Source: Bacillus sp. FJAT-49711 (GTDB lineage Bacteria; Bacillota; Bacilli; Bacillales; Bacillaceae_C). Taken from it: DNA of 64,000 bases. The notes under the pieces are model-generated. The model was not told the DNA's origin, ran no database searches, and saw only the letters and a program-made list of their open reading frames with translations. Made by a program: the position numbers and the translations under genes. This document shows, piece by piece, positions 40,920 to 51,129 of the stretch; the stretch's first letter is position 1, and every line of letters starts with the position of its first letter. The stretch covers positions 956,840 through 1,020,839 of the forward strand of contig NZ_JAGYPL010000001.1 of assembly GCF_018343715.1 (NCBI RefSeq). Direction: 5' to 3'.

Positions 40920-41153
40920 TTAATGAAGTTTTTTCTGTTCTTGAATTTTTTTAACCTTTTCCGGTGTTACATCCTCTCCAGTTACGTCAAACACTCGCAC
41001 ATTTTCAATCGTCTTTCTCATAGAAGAACGAAATGTCTTTAAATATTCGGAGCGTAAGCTAGTTTGCTCCTTTGCCTCTTCTTTTGTAAGTCCTTGTTCC
41101 TTCGCTTTTTTTGCTAATTGGTTGATTCTCATAAGTTTATCTTTAGGCAACAT
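40920..41153 (-). CDS. ynzC: UPF0291/DUF896 protein YnzC
   Basis: 77-residue helical, highly charged protein: RINQLAKKAKEQGLTKEEAKEQ and LRSEYLKTFRSSMRKTIENVRV match DUF896. Function unknown. In B. subtilis it is in the SOS-induced yneA-yneB-ynzC operon, and the order here is the same. Confidence 0.93.
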   Translation of the reverse strand: MLPKDKLMRINQLAKKAKEQGLTKEEAKEQTSLRSEYLKTFRSSMRKTIENVRVFDVTGEDVTPEKVKKIQEQKKLH

Positions 41154-41218
41154 TTAAAAAAACTCCTTAAAAAAGGTTTATTGAGATTAAAATTTATCGT
41201 ACTAAAAAAAGAGCAAGA

Positions 41219-41902
<684 letters not shown>

Positions 41903-42226
41903 TCATTTCCCCTCATATGCATACTCTATCTTATCATCCTTATGTTTTAAATATGATCCCGATATGATAAGCTCATCACCATTTTTTATCGATGTACTCT
42001 TTAATTGATTTTCCTTTTCTAATATTTTCATAAAATCTGTCGTAGACATTCCATATTTTTCGGCATTTTTTTGAGAAATAGACCATAAAGTTTCACCTTT
42101 TTGGACGGTAATGATGAGATCGGTATGATGTTTGTCATCCCCACTGAATAATATATAAAAGCCCATTAGTAAAGTAATAATAATAAATAAAACAGCATAT
42201 GAGTATTTTTTCCATATTGAAATCAT
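41903..42226 (-). CDS. yneA: SOS cell division suppressor YneA
   Basis: 107 residues: one membrane helix (about 10-28) and an extracellular LysM domain (VQKGETLWSISQKNAEKYG, about 42-60, to about 92). Delays septum completion after DNA damage. Divergent from lexA and behind LexA boxes, so SOS-induced. Confidence 0.92.
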   Translation of the reverse strand: MISIWKKYSYAVLFIIITLLMGFYILFSGDDKHHTDLIITVQKGETLWSISQKNAEKYGMSTTDFMKILEKENQLKSTSIKNGDELIISGSYLKHKDDKIEYAYEGK

Positions 42227-42242
42227 GTATATAACCTTCTTT

Positions 42243-42256
42243 CGAATGTGTGTTCT
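42243..42256. promoter_or_regulatory. LexA box 1 (yneA side)
   Basis: CGAATGTGTGTTCT: one mismatch from the CGAAC-N4-GTTCG-type Bacillus SOS box; 17 bases before the yneA start. Confidence 0.65.
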
Positions 42257-42277
42257 TATTTAATATTGATTGTAATA

Positions 42278-42291
42278 CGAACACCCGTTTG
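42278..42291. promoter_or_regulatory. LexA box 2
   Basis: CGAACACCCGTTTG fits the CGAAC-N4-GTTYG pattern. Confidence 0.8.
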
Positions 42292-42306
42292 ATGTCAAGC
42301 GAAATT

Positions 42307-42320
42307 CGAACTTATGTTTG
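42307..42320. promoter_or_regulatory. LexA box 3
   Basis: CGAACTTATGTTTG fits the consensus and overlaps the -35 of the lexA promoter, giving autoregulation. Confidence 0.85.
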
Positions 42321-42346
42321 TATACATAGAAAGTTCATGGTATACT
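42318..42346 (+). promoter_or_regulatory. lexA promoter
   Basis: TTGTAT and TATACT with a 17-base spacer, 40 bases before the lexA start. Confidence 0.75.
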
Positions 42347-42385
42347 GAAATTAAGTTATTAGGAGAAAAAGGAGAGTGAATATAA

Positions 42386-43009
42386 TTGATAAAATTATCG
42401 AAACGACAACAAGATATTCTTGATTTTATAAAGTTTGAAGTTAAATCAAAAGGATATCCGCCCTCCGTTCGTGAAATTGGGGAAGCTGTAGGACTAGCAT
42501 CTAGTTCTACTGTTCATGGACATCTTGCTAGATTAGAAAACAAAGGTTTAATAAGACGAGATCCGACTAAGCCAAGGGCAATTGAAATTATTCAGCCCGA
42601 AAATGATAATATTCCTCGCCAAAATACAATCAGTGTTCCATTAGTTGGTAAGGTAACTGCAGGCCTTCCGATTTCTGCCATTGAAAATATTGAAGAGTAT
42701 TTTCCGTTGCCTGAACAGCTTGTACCCGCAGATGATCAAGTTTTCATGCTTGAAATTGTTGGTGAAAGTATGATTGAAGCTGGTATATTAGATGGCGATT
42801 ACGTAATCGTGCGCCAGCAAAGCACCGCCAATAATGGCGAAATCGTTGTTGCTATGACGGAAGAAAATGAAGCCACTGTAAAACGATTTTTTAAAGAGAG
42901 AGATTATTTCCGTCTCCAACCGGAAAATTCGAACATGGAACCGATTATTTTACGTGATGTTTCGATTTTAGGAAAAGTCGTTGGACTTTATAGACAAGTG
43001 ATACATTAA
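42386..43009 (+). CDS. lexA: LexA repressor
   Basis: SOS repressor of 207 residues. N-terminal winged helix ([38 protein letters not shown]). Self-cleavage site Ala92-Gly93 in VTAGLP, catalytic Ser128 in VGESM and Lys166 in ATVKRFF. The start is TTG, preceded by GGAGAGTG; the N-terminus aligns with known LexA. Represses itself and yneA-yneB-ynzC through the boxes between them. Confidence 0.97.
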   Translation: MIKLSKRQQDILDFIKFEVKSKGYPPSVREIGEAVGLASSSTVHGHLARLENKGLIRRDPTKPRAIEIIQPENDNIPRQNTISVPLVGKVTAGLPISAIENIEEYFPLPEQLVPADDQVFMLEIVGESMIEAGILDGDYVIVRQQSTANNGEIVVAMTEENEATVKRFFKERDYFRLQPENSNMEPIILRDVSILGKVVGLYRQVIH

Positions 43010-43017
43010 TAGATCGG

Positions 43018-43048
43018 AATAGAGCCTAATCGTTCAGGCTCTATTTAT
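43018..43048. terminator. Bidirectional terminator between lexA and the spoIIP homologue
   Basis: AATAGAGCCT / AGGCTCTATT stem with an 8-base loop and T-rich tails on either strand, between convergent genes. Confidence 0.85.
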
Positions 43049-44123
43049 TTTTACTAGCCTCCATAGCCTCTCCCCAATAATAGTTACTAATTACTTCTGC
43101 CAATGCGTCTACTGTTCTATTAAGCTCTTCAAGATTGTTATCTACTCCACCAATTTCAATAACAAGATTATGGTCGAATAAATCTTGATTGTATATGCCA
43201 TTTCCTTCTGTTTTCGATTTATCTAATACCCCTCTAGATAGTCCTGGATATTTCTTTTCCAACAATTTGTTCAGTTTGCCCGCAAATTGAAGATTTTTTC
43301 CATAGTTTGGATGTGCCGTGCCAACTACGAAATATAATTTTGCATATGGTTTTCCATTAATTTCTTTTGTTGTAACATGTTTTCTTGCGGAGTCACGATG
43401 AATATCGAACATTAGCTGCAGCTGTTTATTTTGTCCCATCGCTTCTACAACACTTTCTCTTGACATAGTGTATGATTGACCGTATTTCATTCCTCTTTTC
43501 AAGAGTTTTTCTTGAATATCTGCATTATCCACTAATGTCTTAATGCCTCTTTCTTCAAGTTTTTCTCCAAGTCTTTTTCCAAGCAATGTAACATTCTTTT
43601 CCCTGCTGCTAGGATCTTTTTTGCCATCGACTAATGGATAGAAAGATTCCCATGTATGAGAGTGGTAAATATATGCAATATAATCATTTGTTAATTCTTT
43701 CTCTTCATCTTTTGTTGGGAGTTCTGATTCATCTGGTTCATCATACATTCCAAAATCCTGAGGTGGAGGTGATTCAATTGGAAGATTCGTAAAATCCGTT
43801 CCTTGTCCCGCAATGAGGATTTTGGGGCTTGAAGCGTATAGTCCAGGGATTTCCGTAAATAAAAATGTTCTCATATCTGCAAGATTAATATTAGTTAAGA
43901 TCTCAAGTACCACTTTCCCAAGTGATCTATCTGGCTGAATAGGCATAACAGAATGAAGAGAGTGATTTTCTAAGGACAAAACATAGAGAAAGGAATCTGT
44001 TTTAGATGATTCAGTTCCGATAAAAGATAAGGCGCTAATTTTTATACTCGAGAATGCGATGATGGATACAATAAAGAATACAGCGATTACCGAGAGTGAG
44101 GACCTTGCAGCAATTTTAATCAT
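43041..44123 (-). CDS. SpoIIP-family peptidoglycan hydrolase
   Basis: 360 residues: N-terminal membrane anchor (about 8-29) and a C-terminal SpoIIP amidase/endopeptidase domain. Zinc-ligand motifs: IYHSHTWESFYP (about 150-161), MFDIHRDS (about 240) and NLVIEIGGVDNN (about 320-331). SpoIIP, with SpoIID and SpoIIM, thins septal peptidoglycan during engulfment. It is not beside gpr, the usual spoIIP place, so it may be a second homologue. AAAGGA nine bases before ATG 44123 selects the start. Confidence 0.85.
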   Translation of the reverse strand: MIKIAARSSLSVIAVFFIVSIIAFSSIKISALSFIGTESSKTDSFLYVLSLENHSLHSVMPIQPDRSLGKVVLEILTNINLADMRTFLFTEIPGLYASSPKILIAGQGTDFTNLPIESPPPQDFGMYDEPDESELPTKDEEKELTNDYIAYIYHSHTWESFYPLVDGKKDPSSREKNVTLLGKRLGEKLEERGIKTLVDNADIQEKLLKRGMKYGQSYTMSRESVVEAMGQNKQLQLMFDIHRDSARKHVTTKEINGKPYAKLYFVVGTAHPNYGKNLQFAGKLNKLLEKKYPGLSRGVLDKSKTEGNGIYNQDLFDHNLVIEIGGVDNNLEELNRTVDALAEVISNYYWGEAMEASKNK

Positions 44124-44220
44124 CGTCTTCATTCCTTTATCAAATTGTAACTACATTCCATTTATATTAAAAAAGTTAATAGACTATGATTGAAATTTGA
44201 AATTTAATGATAGAATGACA

Positions 44221-44256
44221 AAAAACCTTGTGGTCCAAAAAAGACCACAAGGTTTT
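44221..44256 (-). terminator. Terminator of ppc
   Basis: AAAACCTTGTGGTC / GACCACAAGGTTTT perfect stem with a 7-base loop. Confidence 0.9.
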
Positions 44257-44271
44257 ATTATTTTTCAGAAA

Positions 44272-47022
44272 TCAACCTGTATTGACTAATCCCGCCGCTA
44301 CTCCATTAATCGTTAACAATACTTCAGTTACGAGTTCATCAGAAGGATTATCAGTTTCCCTTAATTTTTTAATAAGATCAACTTGTAGGAAATTCAAAGG
44401 ATCTACATAAGGGTTCCGTCTATGAACCGATTCTTGAATATTTGGTGTGTGCGCAAGCAACTCTTCGTTTCCGGAAATTTGCAAAAGCACCTTTCTCGTT
44501 CTGTAATATTCATTAGAAATATTTTCAAAAATTCGTTTAGCGATTGCCGGATCCTCGACTAAGCTTAAATATTCTTTGGCAGTAGCCATATCTGCTTTCA
44601 TCAACGCCATTTGCAAATTATTTATTGTAGATTTGAAGAAAGGCCAATGTTTGTACATTGTTTGCAGTAATTCAAGATTTGACTCTTCTAAATTTAAGAA
44701 GGATTCTAATCCTGTACCAGATGCATACCAAGCAGGGATCATTTGCCTTGACTGAGTCCAAGCAAAAACCCAAGGTATGGCGCGTAAATCTTCAAAGCGC
44801 TGACTATTCTTTCTGCTCATCGGGCGTGAGCCAATATTTAAAGCTCCTATTTCTTTTAAAGGTGTAGCCTGATTAAAGTATGTTAAGAAATCTTCATCAC
44901 CAAATACGAGTGATTGATATTTATCCAATGCGTGTTTGGAGATTTCCTCCATCGCAACTTCCCATTCTTTTTTGCGTAGGAAGGCATGATCATTAAATGA
45001 AGCAACCTTTGAACAAGCTTCCAATAATGCCGATGCAGCCTGCTCTAAATTACGATAGGCAATATCTTCAAGTAAATATCTAGAAGACAGTACTTCTCCT
45101 TGCTCTGTAATTTTTACACCATCACCAAGTGTTTCAACAGGCTGGGAGAGAATACTTGTATTTAAAGAACCGCCACCACGACCTAAAGAACCGCCCCGTC
45201 CGTGAAAGAACTTTAGACGAATATTAAAATCTCTCGCCATATTATGAATTTCTTGTTGAGCTTTAAAGAGTTTCCAATTAGCTGTTAAAGTTCCGCCATC
45301 CTTACTTCCATCTGAATATCCAAGCATGATTTCTTGATGATTGCCGCGTTTATTTAAATGATTTCGATAAACATCCATTTCAAATAAAGATTTTAATATT
45401 GATGGACCTGCAATTAAATCATCAATGGTCTCTAATAATGGAGCAACATGCAAGTCGCTCTCTACTCTACCATCTGAGAAAAGTCGATAGATTCCTGCTT
45501 CCTTAGCAAGTAATAGAACTTCTAATAAATCACTTGCCGATTGGGTCATACTAATCAAATATACTTCGATTGAACGTTTTCCGAACTCGCTATGAGCTTT
45601 CTTAATTAGTTTAAACACATTCAAAATTGCGAGTGTTTCTTTAGAGTATCCTTCTTCAAGCAGAAGAAGTGGTCTTGGATCACTTAATGCCCTCCGTAGA
45701 ATATCAAGTTTTTTCTCTTCAGAAAGCTCAGAATAGTTTTCAGTAATATTTACAGCTTTTAATAATTCACTTACAGCTATTTCATGTTCTCCACTATGAT
45801 TTCTAATATCTAATGTAGCTAGATGGAAACCAAATAATTGTACTTGCCTTATCAACTTTCTAATCGTTTTTAGCTTTTTATGATCAGGTTGATGGCTTTC
45901 CGCACTTTCCATTATTTGAAATAAATCATTTAATAATTCATCTGAACTCTTATATCCAATATCTGACTTCCCTACCTCATCAAGGCGTTTTAAAATAATA
46001 GCAAATTTTCTCCGATAAAATTCAGACTCTATTGGCCATTTTTCATCTTCTGTTAAATATTTCGGCTCTCCTTGTTCAACGGCTGCAATTAATTCATCGC
46101 TTACATGAATTCTCTCTGTTGAGTGACTAAATCTTTTCATTAATTCAGTAATTGATTCAGTGTATTTCTTTAATACAAGGCTTCTCTGCATTTGCAGAGT
46201 TTCCCATGTGATTTCAGGAGTAACATTTGGATTCCCATCTCGATCCCCGCCGATCCAAGATCCGAAATGGAGAAAGTTAGGGACCTCTAATTCATATTCA
46301 GGAATATTTTCCTGCAATTGAAATTCTAGCTCTTGATGAACGGAAGGTAATGTATCAAATAATGTTTGATCAAAGTAATACAGACCATTCCTTACTTCGT
46401 CTAAAACTTTTGGCTTTCGATGGCGTAATTCATCCGTTTGCCATAAGGCCGTTACTTCATTAAATAAGCTTTCTTCATAGTTACGACGTTCTTTCTTCGT
46501 AACCAATGGATTATCGAGTTTTTGTAAAATCGTTGATATTCTTTTTTGAATTTCTAGAACTGTTCGCTTAGTCGCTTCTGTTGGGTGTGCTGTAATAATT
46601 AATTCAATGGATAATTCATTTAATACATGTTGAAGCACTTCATTTGGAAGGTTCAACTCTTTTACTTTGGATACTACATTTTCCAATGAAAAAGACTGGC
46701 CGCCTTCATCTTTTAATTGATATTGACGTCTACGACGTATTCTATGATTTTGTTCTGCAATATTGATTAGATGGAAGTATATAGAAAATGCTCTAATTAC
46801 TTGTTGACGTGTGGGTGGTTCAAGTGTGCTGATGATACCTTTTAATTCAGTATATGTCTTTTCTGAATATTCCTTACGCAGGCTTTTTGTTAATTCTCTA
46901 ATAGATTCAACTTTATTAAGAAGTTCAATTCCACCATGATGAACTAATATTTCGCCTAGAATATTACCTAATTTTTTTACATCACTCCGCAATTGAGCGT
47001 TATAATCAACCGTATCGTTCAA
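44272..47022 (-). CDS. ppc: Phosphoenolpyruvate carboxylase
   Basis: Anaplerotic enzyme: PEP plus bicarbonate to oxaloacetate. 916 residues. Catalytic His in TAHPTEATKRTVL (about 145-157), the glycine-rich FHGRGGSLGRGGG (about 578-590), and ALNIGSRPMSRK and PWVFAWTQSR later; the C-terminus ends GLVNTG as usual. GGAGGAG precedes a TTG start. B. subtilis lacks ppc and uses pyruvate carboxylase; several other bacilli have both. Confidence 0.96.
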   Translation of the reverse strand: MNDTVDYNAQLRSDVKKLGNILGEILVHHGGIELLNKVESIRELTKSLRKEYSEKTYTELKGIISTLEPPTRQQVIRAFSIYFHLINIAEQNHRIRRRRQYQLKDEGGQSFSLENVVSKVKELNLPNEVLQHVLNELSIELIITAHPTEATKRTVLEIQKRISTILQKLDNPLVTKKERRNYEESLFNEVTALWQTDELRHRKPKVLDEVRNGLYYFDQTLFDTLPSVHQELEFQLQENIPEYELEVPNFLHFGSWIGGDRDGNPNVTPEITWETLQMQRSLVLKKYTESITELMKRFSHSTERIHVSDELIAAVEQGEPKYLTEDEKWPIESEFYRRKFAIILKRLDEVGKSDIGYKSSDELLNDLFQIMESAESHQPDHKKLKTIRKLIRQVQLFGFHLATLDIRNHSGEHEIAVSELLKAVNITENYSELSEEKKLDILRRALSDPRPLLLLEEGYSKETLAILNVFKLIKKAHSEFGKRSIEVYLISMTQSASDLLEVLLLAKEAGIYRLFSDGRVESDLHVAPLLETIDDLIAGPSILKSLFEMDVYRNHLNKRGNHQEIMLGYSDGSKDGGTLTANWKLFKAQQEIHNMARDFNIRLKFFHGRGGSLGRGGGSLNTSILSQPVETLGDGVKITEQGEVLSSRYLLEDIAYRNLEQAASALLEACSKVASFNDHAFLRKKEWEVAMEEISKHALDKYQSLVFGDEDFLTYFNQATPLKEIGALNIGSRPMSRKNSQRFEDLRAIPWVFAWTQSRQMIPAWYASGTGLESFLNLEESNLELLQTMYKHWPFFKSTINNLQMALMKADMATAKEYLSLVEDPAIAKRIFENISNEYYRTRKVLLQISGNEELLAHTPNIQESVHRRNPYVDPLNFLQVDLIKKLRETDNPSDELVTEVLLTINGVAAGLVNTG

Positions 47023-47108
47023 ATTACATCTCCTCCTATTCCCAAAAACGACAAAACATTTTTTCTAGTATTCCCTTTAATTGACGATTAAATTTTAATA
47101 AAACCTAA

Positions 47109-47143
47109 GGACAGTTTATCTCCCAAAGGGGTATAAACTGTCC
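47109..47143. repeat. Perfect hairpin upstream of ppc
   Basis: GGACAGTTTAT / ATAAACTGTCC, 11-base arms with a 13-base loop, about 90 bases upstream of the ppc start. No T-run, so not a standard terminator; may be a repeat or an operator. Confidence 0.5.
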
Positions 47144-47242
47144 CTGTACAATAGAATATGTACCACCTGAAAGTACAATATATTTTATCATACGTAAAAC
47201 AGCAGAGCAAATGATAATAATCGAAAGTATTTCATAATTAGT

Positions 47243-47271
47243 CAAAAAGCTCTGACTTTCGTGCCAGAGTT
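47243..47271 (-). terminator. Probable original glnA terminator, displaced
   Basis: On the minus strand CTCTGGC / GTCAGAG stem followed by CTTTTTG, 15 bases after the duplicate glnA 3' end. It fits the terminator of an uninterrupted glnA. Confidence 0.55.
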
Positions 47272-47285
47272 TTCGTACATAGTAG

Positions 47286-47345
47286 CATCCTCATATACTG
47301 TTCTCTTTCCATGGATGAACTTGCGTACGGAATAAGTTCTTGGCT
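47286..47345 (-). pseudogene. Duplicate of the glnA 3' end
   Basis: On the minus strand TTCCGTACGCAAGTTCATCC then TGGAAAGAGAACAGTATATG corresponds to the glnA codons for [14 protein letters not shown], with one base lost after TGG, so it is frame-shifted. Only about the last 20 codons are present. Confidence 0.75.
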
Positions 47346-48416
47346 GATTTATAATGTAGGTTTTATGATGTCAAACACTTTTATCATTTATATTAATATT
47401 TAGGGTGTACTTGGAGTGAATTGGGGGTGAATAATTTATATCTTTAAAAGTCATCACTTCCACCGAGATCCCTTTCATCGTTGAAGTCAATTTCTGTATC
47501 CTATTTTCACTCACAGTGAAACAATACAGAATTGGCAGTAGTTAAAATTTGTTTTTTATGTCATTACACATTACCTTATATCTTTTAATCTTTGTATAGT
47601 TATCTTGCATGCGTCGGGTATTATCAATTTCAACTAAATAAACAAAGCTGCTACGAGTAAAAACTGCATCCTAAAAAATCTTCTTACTTTCCACAATCGT
47701 CTTTACCCCCGCAGCCTATATTGCAAACTCATACTCAAGTATTTTTATTAACTTTGTACCACAATGTAATGCTGCTAAAAAAACACCTTGAGTTAAGACA
47801 TCTTATCGCATTTATTAACATAATTTCATTCTTCTCTTTTAAGTTTTAAATGCCTTTGATAAGCTTCTTTATTTTGGACTGTTTTCCAATATTGAATAGA
47901 CCTTTGCTCTACTAGCATTTGATATTCAAGATTATACTCTTGTGATGGTGGTGTGTTACTAGCTATGGACTGAGTAATTAAATTAGGAAGTGGATCTCCA
48001 ATTGCTTTTTTAAAGTTAAAACCCACGAGTTGAAGAATATGTAAAGTTTTTTAGAAAGTAATGGTTTTAATACTTTAATAGAATCACAAAATTTTATTAA
48101 AATCTTCATCATCGCTTTTCACTAGCTATGAATTCAATATCTTTATCTGAAATTTTTTGAGCTATCAATTCCTGCTCATACATCTGAATAATTCCAACTA
48201 ACTGTATATTCTCATGTATCTAGTAAAATTGATAAGAAAATGCTGCCCGATTCGACAAATACATGGACAGCATTTCAAAGTGATTATATTTTTTTTGCTA
48301 ACTTTTTGGGGTGATTTTGGGGTGAATGATAAAAACATGTTTATATCCACCCTTCACCTCAATAATAAACCTTTATATAGCATTCTTAATACATCCTCAT
48401 ATACTGTTCTCTTTCC
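47286..48416. mobile_element. Relict integrative element at the glnA 3' end
   Basis: The 25-base sequence at 48392-48416, inside the last codons of glnA, is repeated identically at 47286-47310, and similarity continues into the preceding codons (frame-shifted copy of the FRTQVHPW...QYMRM end). Inside the two copies lie imperfect 22-base repeats: TTGGAGTGAATTGGGGGTGAAT (47411-47432) and TTGGGGTGATTTTGGGGTGAAT (48306-48327). On the minus strand the second encodes HPKITPK, a common phage-integrase tail. The roughly 1.1 kb between holds only gene fragments (for example frames near 47826-48026 and 48110-48215) and no integrase. I infer att-like ends of a decayed element; a local duplication is the alternative. 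Confidence 0.5.
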
Positions 48417-49723
48417 CAAGGATGGACTTGCGTTCTGAACATATCCCATTCAATCTCTTTAGCCTCTACGAAGTTTTCAAAAATATGTTTTCCAAGGCCG
48501 GCTTTAATGATTTCATCTTGTTGTAATTGATCGAGTGCTTCATGAAGATTTGCTGGAAGATCAATGACTCCCTCCTCCATCCGCTCACTTTTATTCATGC
48601 TGTAAATATTTTTATCAACAGAATGCGGAGGAGTTAATTGATCTTCTATCCCACTCAATCCTGCTTTTAATAGAACTGCCATTGCAAGGTATGGGTTCGC
48701 TGTTGGGTCAACGCTGCGAACTTCAATCCGTGTGCTTAATCCCCTTGAAGATGGAATCCTTACAAGTGGACTTCTATTTTGTGCAGACCAGGCAATATAG
48801 CATGGAGCTTCATAACCTGGTACGAGTCTCTTATATGAATTAACTGTTGGATTTGTTATAGCTGTAAAGCCTGGCGCATGTTTAATGACTCCAGCTAAAA
48901 ATTGATACGCCGTTTCACTCATTTTTAATTCGCCGTTTACATCATAAAATGCGTTCTCGCCGTTTTTAAATAATGACATATTAAAATGCATTCCCGATCC
49001 TGCTACACCAAATAATGGTTTCGGCATAAAGGTAGCATGTAAGCCATGCTTTCTTGCAATCGTTTTAACGACAAGCTTGAACGTTTGGATTTGGTCACAA
49101 GCTTTTACAGCATCCGCATATTTAAAATCAATTTCATGCTGTCCCGGTGCCTCTTCATGGTGGGATGCTTCAATTTCAAATCCCATTTCTTCTAATTCCA
49201 ACACGATGTCACGGCGACAGTTTTCACCAAGATCCGTTGGAGCTAGGTCAAAATAACCGCCGTTATCATTCAAGTCTAATGTAGGGTCTCCATTTTCATC
49301 TAACTTGAATAAAAAGAACTCCGGTTCAGGTCCAAGATTAAAATTCGAAAAACCGAACTTTTCCATTTCTTTCAATACTCTTTTTAAGTTACTGCGAGGA
49401 TCACCAGGAAATGGCTTTAAATCGGAACCATATACGTCACAAATCAATCGAGCCACTTTTCCACCTTTTTCTGCAATCCATGGAAAGATAACCCAAGTAT
49501 CTAAATCAGGATAGAGATACATATCTGATTCTTCAATTCTGACGAATCCTTCAATCGAAGAGCCGTCAAACATCATTTTATTATCTAATGCTTTTTCCAA
49601 CTGACTGATCGGAATTTCCACGTTTTTCACTGTTCCTAAAATATCAGTAAATTGGAGTCTAATGAATTTCACGTTCTGTTCTTCTGAAAGTTGTAAAATA
49701 CTTTCCTTTGTATACATGCTCAT
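48386..49723 (-). CDS. glnA: Glutamine synthetase type I
   Basis: ATP-dependent ligation of ammonia to glutamate. 445 residues, GSI-alpha type as in Bacillus. [20 protein letters not shown] (about 52-71), the ATP-site [16 protein letters not shown] (about 186-201), SGMHFNMSL, the glutamate flap region [17 protein letters not shown] and RIPSSRG are intact; it ends EREQYMRMY. The repressor gene glnR, normally directly upstream, is absent, and a terminator separates glnA from ynbB, so glnA must have its own promoter. I did not find a clear GlnR/TnrA box. Its 3' end is duplicated downstream. Confidence 0.97.
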   Translation of the reverse strand: MSMYTKESILQLSEEQNVKFIRLQFTDILGTVKNVEIPISQLEKALDNKMMFDGSSIEGFVRIEESDMYLYPDLDTWVIFPWIAEKGGKVARLICDVYGSDLKPFPGDPRSNLKRVLKEMEKFGFSNFNLGPEPEFFLFKLDENGDPTLDLNDNGGYFDLAPTDLGENCRRDIVLELEEMGFEIEASHHEEAPGQHEIDFKYADAVKACDQIQTFKLVVKTIARKHGLHATFMPKPLFGVAGSGMHFNMSLFKNGENAFYDVNGELKMSETAYQFLAGVIKHAPGFTAITNPTVNSYKRLVPGYEAPCYIAWSAQNRSPLVRIPSSRGLSTRIEVRSVDPTANPYLAMAVLLKAGLSGIEDQLTPPHSVDKNIYSMNKSERMEEGVIDLPANLHEALDQLQQDEIIKAGLGKHIFENFVEAKEIEWDMFRTQVHPWEREQYMRMY

Positions 49724-49800
49724 TTTTCCCTATGTCCTCCCGTTTAAATAGACGTCTCTACTTCACAAAATGTACTTTAAAATTTTACAAAAAAAATGTG

Positions 49801-49830
49801 AAAAAAGACAGCTATTTTTTTGCTGTCTTT
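49801..49830 (-). terminator. Terminator of ynbB
   Basis: AAAGACAGC / GCTGTCTTT with an 8-base loop and T-run on the minus strand. Confidence 0.9.
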
Positions 49831-49842
49831 AATATATATTCC

Positions 49843-51114
49843 TTAATTTAATTCAATTAAACCTTTTTCAATCAAACGATTGAGTGCCATTGTAATGGCA
49901 ATTTTTACATGCGCATATGTTAATCCGCCTTGAACATAAGCTGTATAAGGTGGTCTGATCGGTCCATCGGCCGATAATTCGATGCTCGCCCCTTGAATAA
50001 ATGCTCCTGCCGCCATAATCACATCATCTTCATAGCCAGGCATATAACTTGGGTATGGTGTGACATAGGAATCTACGGGAGATGCGTATTGAATGGCTTG
50101 GCAAAATTCAATCATCATTTGTTCATTATTAAATTGGACAGATTGTATAAGATCCGTTCTTTTTGCATTCCATTTAGGCATTGTATTGAGTCCAACACGC
50201 TCTAACAAAGCAGAAGTGAAAACAGCGCCCTTTAATGCTTGCCCAGTTATATGAGGGGCTAGGAAAAAACCTTGATACATTTCCAGTAAACTATATAAAG
50301 AAGCTCCTGCTTCCGATCCTATCCCAGGAGAAGTCATTCGATATGAACAAGCTTCCACCCATTTCTTTCTGCCAACAATATATCCACCCGTTTTCACAAT
50401 TCCTCCGCCAGGGTTTTTAATGAGTGATCCAGCCATTAAATCAGCCCCAACATGGCACGGCTCCATATCCTCTACAAATTCCCCATAGCAATTATCAACA
50501 AAAATAACCACTTCAGGATTCATTTCTTTGACAAAACGAACCATTTCTTTAATGTTTTCAATTGTAAAAGATGGTCTCTCTGCGTAGCCTTTTGATCGCT
50601 GGATGCCAATTACTTTTGTGTTTGGCTTCATCAAATTTTGAACAGCAGTAAAATCGACTGCTCCTTCCTCCGTAAGCTCCACACAGTTATAGCTGATTCC
50701 GAAATCCTTTAACGATCCACTGTTTTCGCCTCGAATCCCGATAACTTCTTCTAATGTATCATAAGGTTTACCCGTAATATATAAAAGTTCATCTCCCGGG
50801 CGTAATACTCCAAATAGTGCAATCGAGATGGCATGAGTCCCCGAAATAATTTGCGGCCTAACTAGTCCCGCTTCGGCACCAAATACATCTGCGTATATTT
50901 TTTCTAATTCATCTCTTCCAATATCACCATATCCATACCCAGTTGAAGGAGTAAAATAAGTATCACTTACTCGATGATCTTGAAAGCTTTTTAAAACTCG
51001 GTATTGGTTAATCTCGATCATTCGATCAATTTCCTTATGTATAGGAGAAATTTGATTCTCCACTTCTTCGATAATAGTCTGTAGATGCTTACTGTATTGC
51101 AAATCAAGATTCAT
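49843..51114 (-). CDS. ynbB: PLP-dependent Cys/Met-metabolism-type enzyme YnbB
   Basis: 423 residues of the methionine gamma-lyase/aluminium-resistance family (fold type I). RPQIISGTHAISIALFGVLRPGDEL (about 81-105) binds the cofactor, IFVDNCYGEFVE (about 200-211) contains the PLP-ring Asp, and Lys in GSLIKNPGGGIVKTGGY (about 230-246) is the likely Schiff base. Substrate unknown. Directly downstream of hflX, 15 bases apart, as in B. subtilis. Confidence 0.9.
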   Translation of the reverse strand: MNLDLQYSKHLQTIIEEVENQISPIHKEIDRMIEINQYRVLKSFQDHRVSDTYFTPSTGYGYGDIGRDELEKIYADVFGAEAGLVRPQIISGTHAISIALFGVLRPGDELLYITGKPYDTLEEVIGIRGENSGSLKDFGISYNCVELTEEGAVDFTAVQNLMKPNTKVIGIQRSKGYAERPSFTIENIKEMVRFVKEMNPEVVIFVDNCYGEFVEDMEPCHVGADLMAGSLIKNPGGGIVKTGGYIVGRKKWVEACSYRMTSPGIGSEAGASLYSLLEMYQGFFLAPHITGQALKGAVFTSALLERVGLNTMPKWNAKRTDLIQSVQFNNEQMMIEFCQAIQYASPVDSYVTPYPSYMPGYEDDVIMAAGAFIQGASIELSADGPIRPPYTAYVQGGLTYAHVKIAITMALNRLIEKGLIELN

Positions 51115-51129
51115 GCTGCCATACTCCCT

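Noticed and set aside
47826-48026. 66-codon minus-strand frame in the glnA relict region
   Set aside because: Weak start context and no family recognised; kept only as a fragment within the relict element.
49760-49810. GlnR/TnrA box upstream of glnA
   Set aside because: The best dyad, TGTAA ... GTACA, has the wrong spacing for TGTNAN7TNACA.
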